A stretch of DNA of 6,477 nucleotides from NCBI GenBank assembly GCA_019421105.1, contig JAHZFY010000002.1, positions 12,149-18,625 on the forward strand, given 5' to 3'. Of the stretch, positions 6,288 through 6,477 are shown piece after piece. Each line of letters begins with the position of its first letter. Positions within the stretch are counted from its first letter, which is position 1. The position numbers and the translations under genes are program-made. This stretch comes from a bacterium. Lineage in GTDB: Bacteria > Bacillota_I > Bacilli_A > RFN20 > CAG-826. The notes under the pieces were generated by a model. That model was given only the letters and a program-made list of their open reading frames with translations. It had not been told where the DNA came from and searched no databases.

Positions 6288-6328
6288 AAGTGTTATAAAT
6301 TTATAATTATTTTTACTTTATAACACTT
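6288..6328 (-). terminator. Hairpin at the end of the ATPase fragment, probable terminator
   Basis: AAGTGTTATAAA (6288-6299) and TTTATAACACTT (6317-6328) are perfect 12-base complements with a 17-base loop. The right arm overlaps the first two template bases of the ATPase gene's stop codon. On the minus strand it is followed by a poor T-run, so termination is likely but may be inefficient. Confidence 0.55.
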
Positions 6329-6477
6329 ATGATAGTGTTACATCAACTTTATTTAAAAGCCAATCTTCAATATTAAAGTGAGTAATTCCATCCTTTGACA
6401 TATCATATTCATCTAGACTAAACACATACTTTGGCGATGCATCACGAACAGAATCAAATGCTCCAAATTCTCTTTCA
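6327..6477 (-). CDS. C-terminal fragment of a DUF4143-type AAA ATPase (5' end outside window)
   Basis: Only the last 49 codons are in the window, read from 6476 down to TAA at 6327-6329. The residues match by eye the conserved C-terminal end of the large family of bacterial AAA-type ATP-binding proteins with a DUF4143 domain: R-E-F-G-A-F, then D-A-S-P-K-Y-V-F-S-L-D-E, then G-I-T-H-F-N-I-E-D-W-L-L. Members are about 400 residues, have a Walker A/B ATPase at the N-terminus and a nuclease-like fold at the C-terminus, and are common in low-GC genomes in variable positions; their role is poorly known. The ATPase half is not visible here. The reading frame is clean to the window edge. It lies on the same strand as the lipoprotein gene but 600 bases upstream with a hairpin between, so it is a separate unit. 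Confidence 0.75.
   Translation of the reverse strand, partial: EREFGAFDSVRDASPKYVFSLDEYDMSKDGITHFNIEDWLLNKVDVTLS

Noticed and set aside
6292..6305. TTATAAATTTATAA as a PerR box
   Set aside because: The PerR box has a 7-1-7 layout (TTATAATNATTATAA). This dyad has no central base, differs at the inner positions, and sits inside the terminator hairpin after a gene rather than in a promoter.

Overview
This is a very AT-rich stretch of a low-GC Gram-positive (Bacillota-type) genome. Hand counts of sampled 60-base blocks give about 15-42% G+C. The evidence for the lineage is a PerR-type Fur regulator, strong AGGAGG-like ribosome binding sites, a lipobox lipoprotein and rho-independent terminators. 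All intact genes stop at TAA, and Trp is written TGG with no in-frame TGA, so the standard code fits. A relative of Acholeplasma/Izemoplasma, Erysipelotrichia or similar is plausible, but the species cannot be named from this window.

Layout. (1) Positions 14-979 (+) hold a tight two-gene unit: a PerR-like metal/peroxide regulator, then 3 bases later a divergent 6-pyruvoyl-tetrahydropterin-synthase (PTPS/QueD)-fold protein with a C-terminal zinc ribbon. A very good terminator at 1001-1027 closes it. (2) Positions 1028-1239 are a non-coding leader that opens with a cluster of nested inverted repeats built from TTGAT/ATCAA. (3) Positions 1240-5065 (+) hold two overlapping genes for large ABC proteins. 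Each has its ATPase domain at the N-terminus, then one membrane helix, a large extracellular domain and a C-terminal helix cluster, which is the MacB-like (type VII) plan. They overlap by 50 bases and probably form a heterodimer. (4) A bidirectional terminator at 5091-5120 separates them from a convergent lipoprotein gene on the minus strand (5168-5725), which has its own promoter-like sequence. (5) Positions 5726-6326 are about 600 bases with no credible gene but several small palindromes and short repeated motifs. (6) At the right edge, minus strand, is the last 49 codons of a DUF4143-type AAA ATPase, with a hairpin just past its stop.

The most unusual content is the transporter pair. The partners are not equivalent: the first lacks a Gln at the Q-loop and has a compact ATPase, while the second ends right after its third membrane helix, so the fourth helix expected for this fold is absent. 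The transporter genes are also lower in G+C than the regulator/PTPS unit, so they may be a separately acquired module. The second point of interest is the PTPS-fold protein: it keeps the three zinc-binding His but has lost the usual catalytic Cys and the pterin-binding Glu, so an ordinary QueD assignment is doubtful. No substrate for the transporter or partner for the lipoprotein can be read from the sequence.
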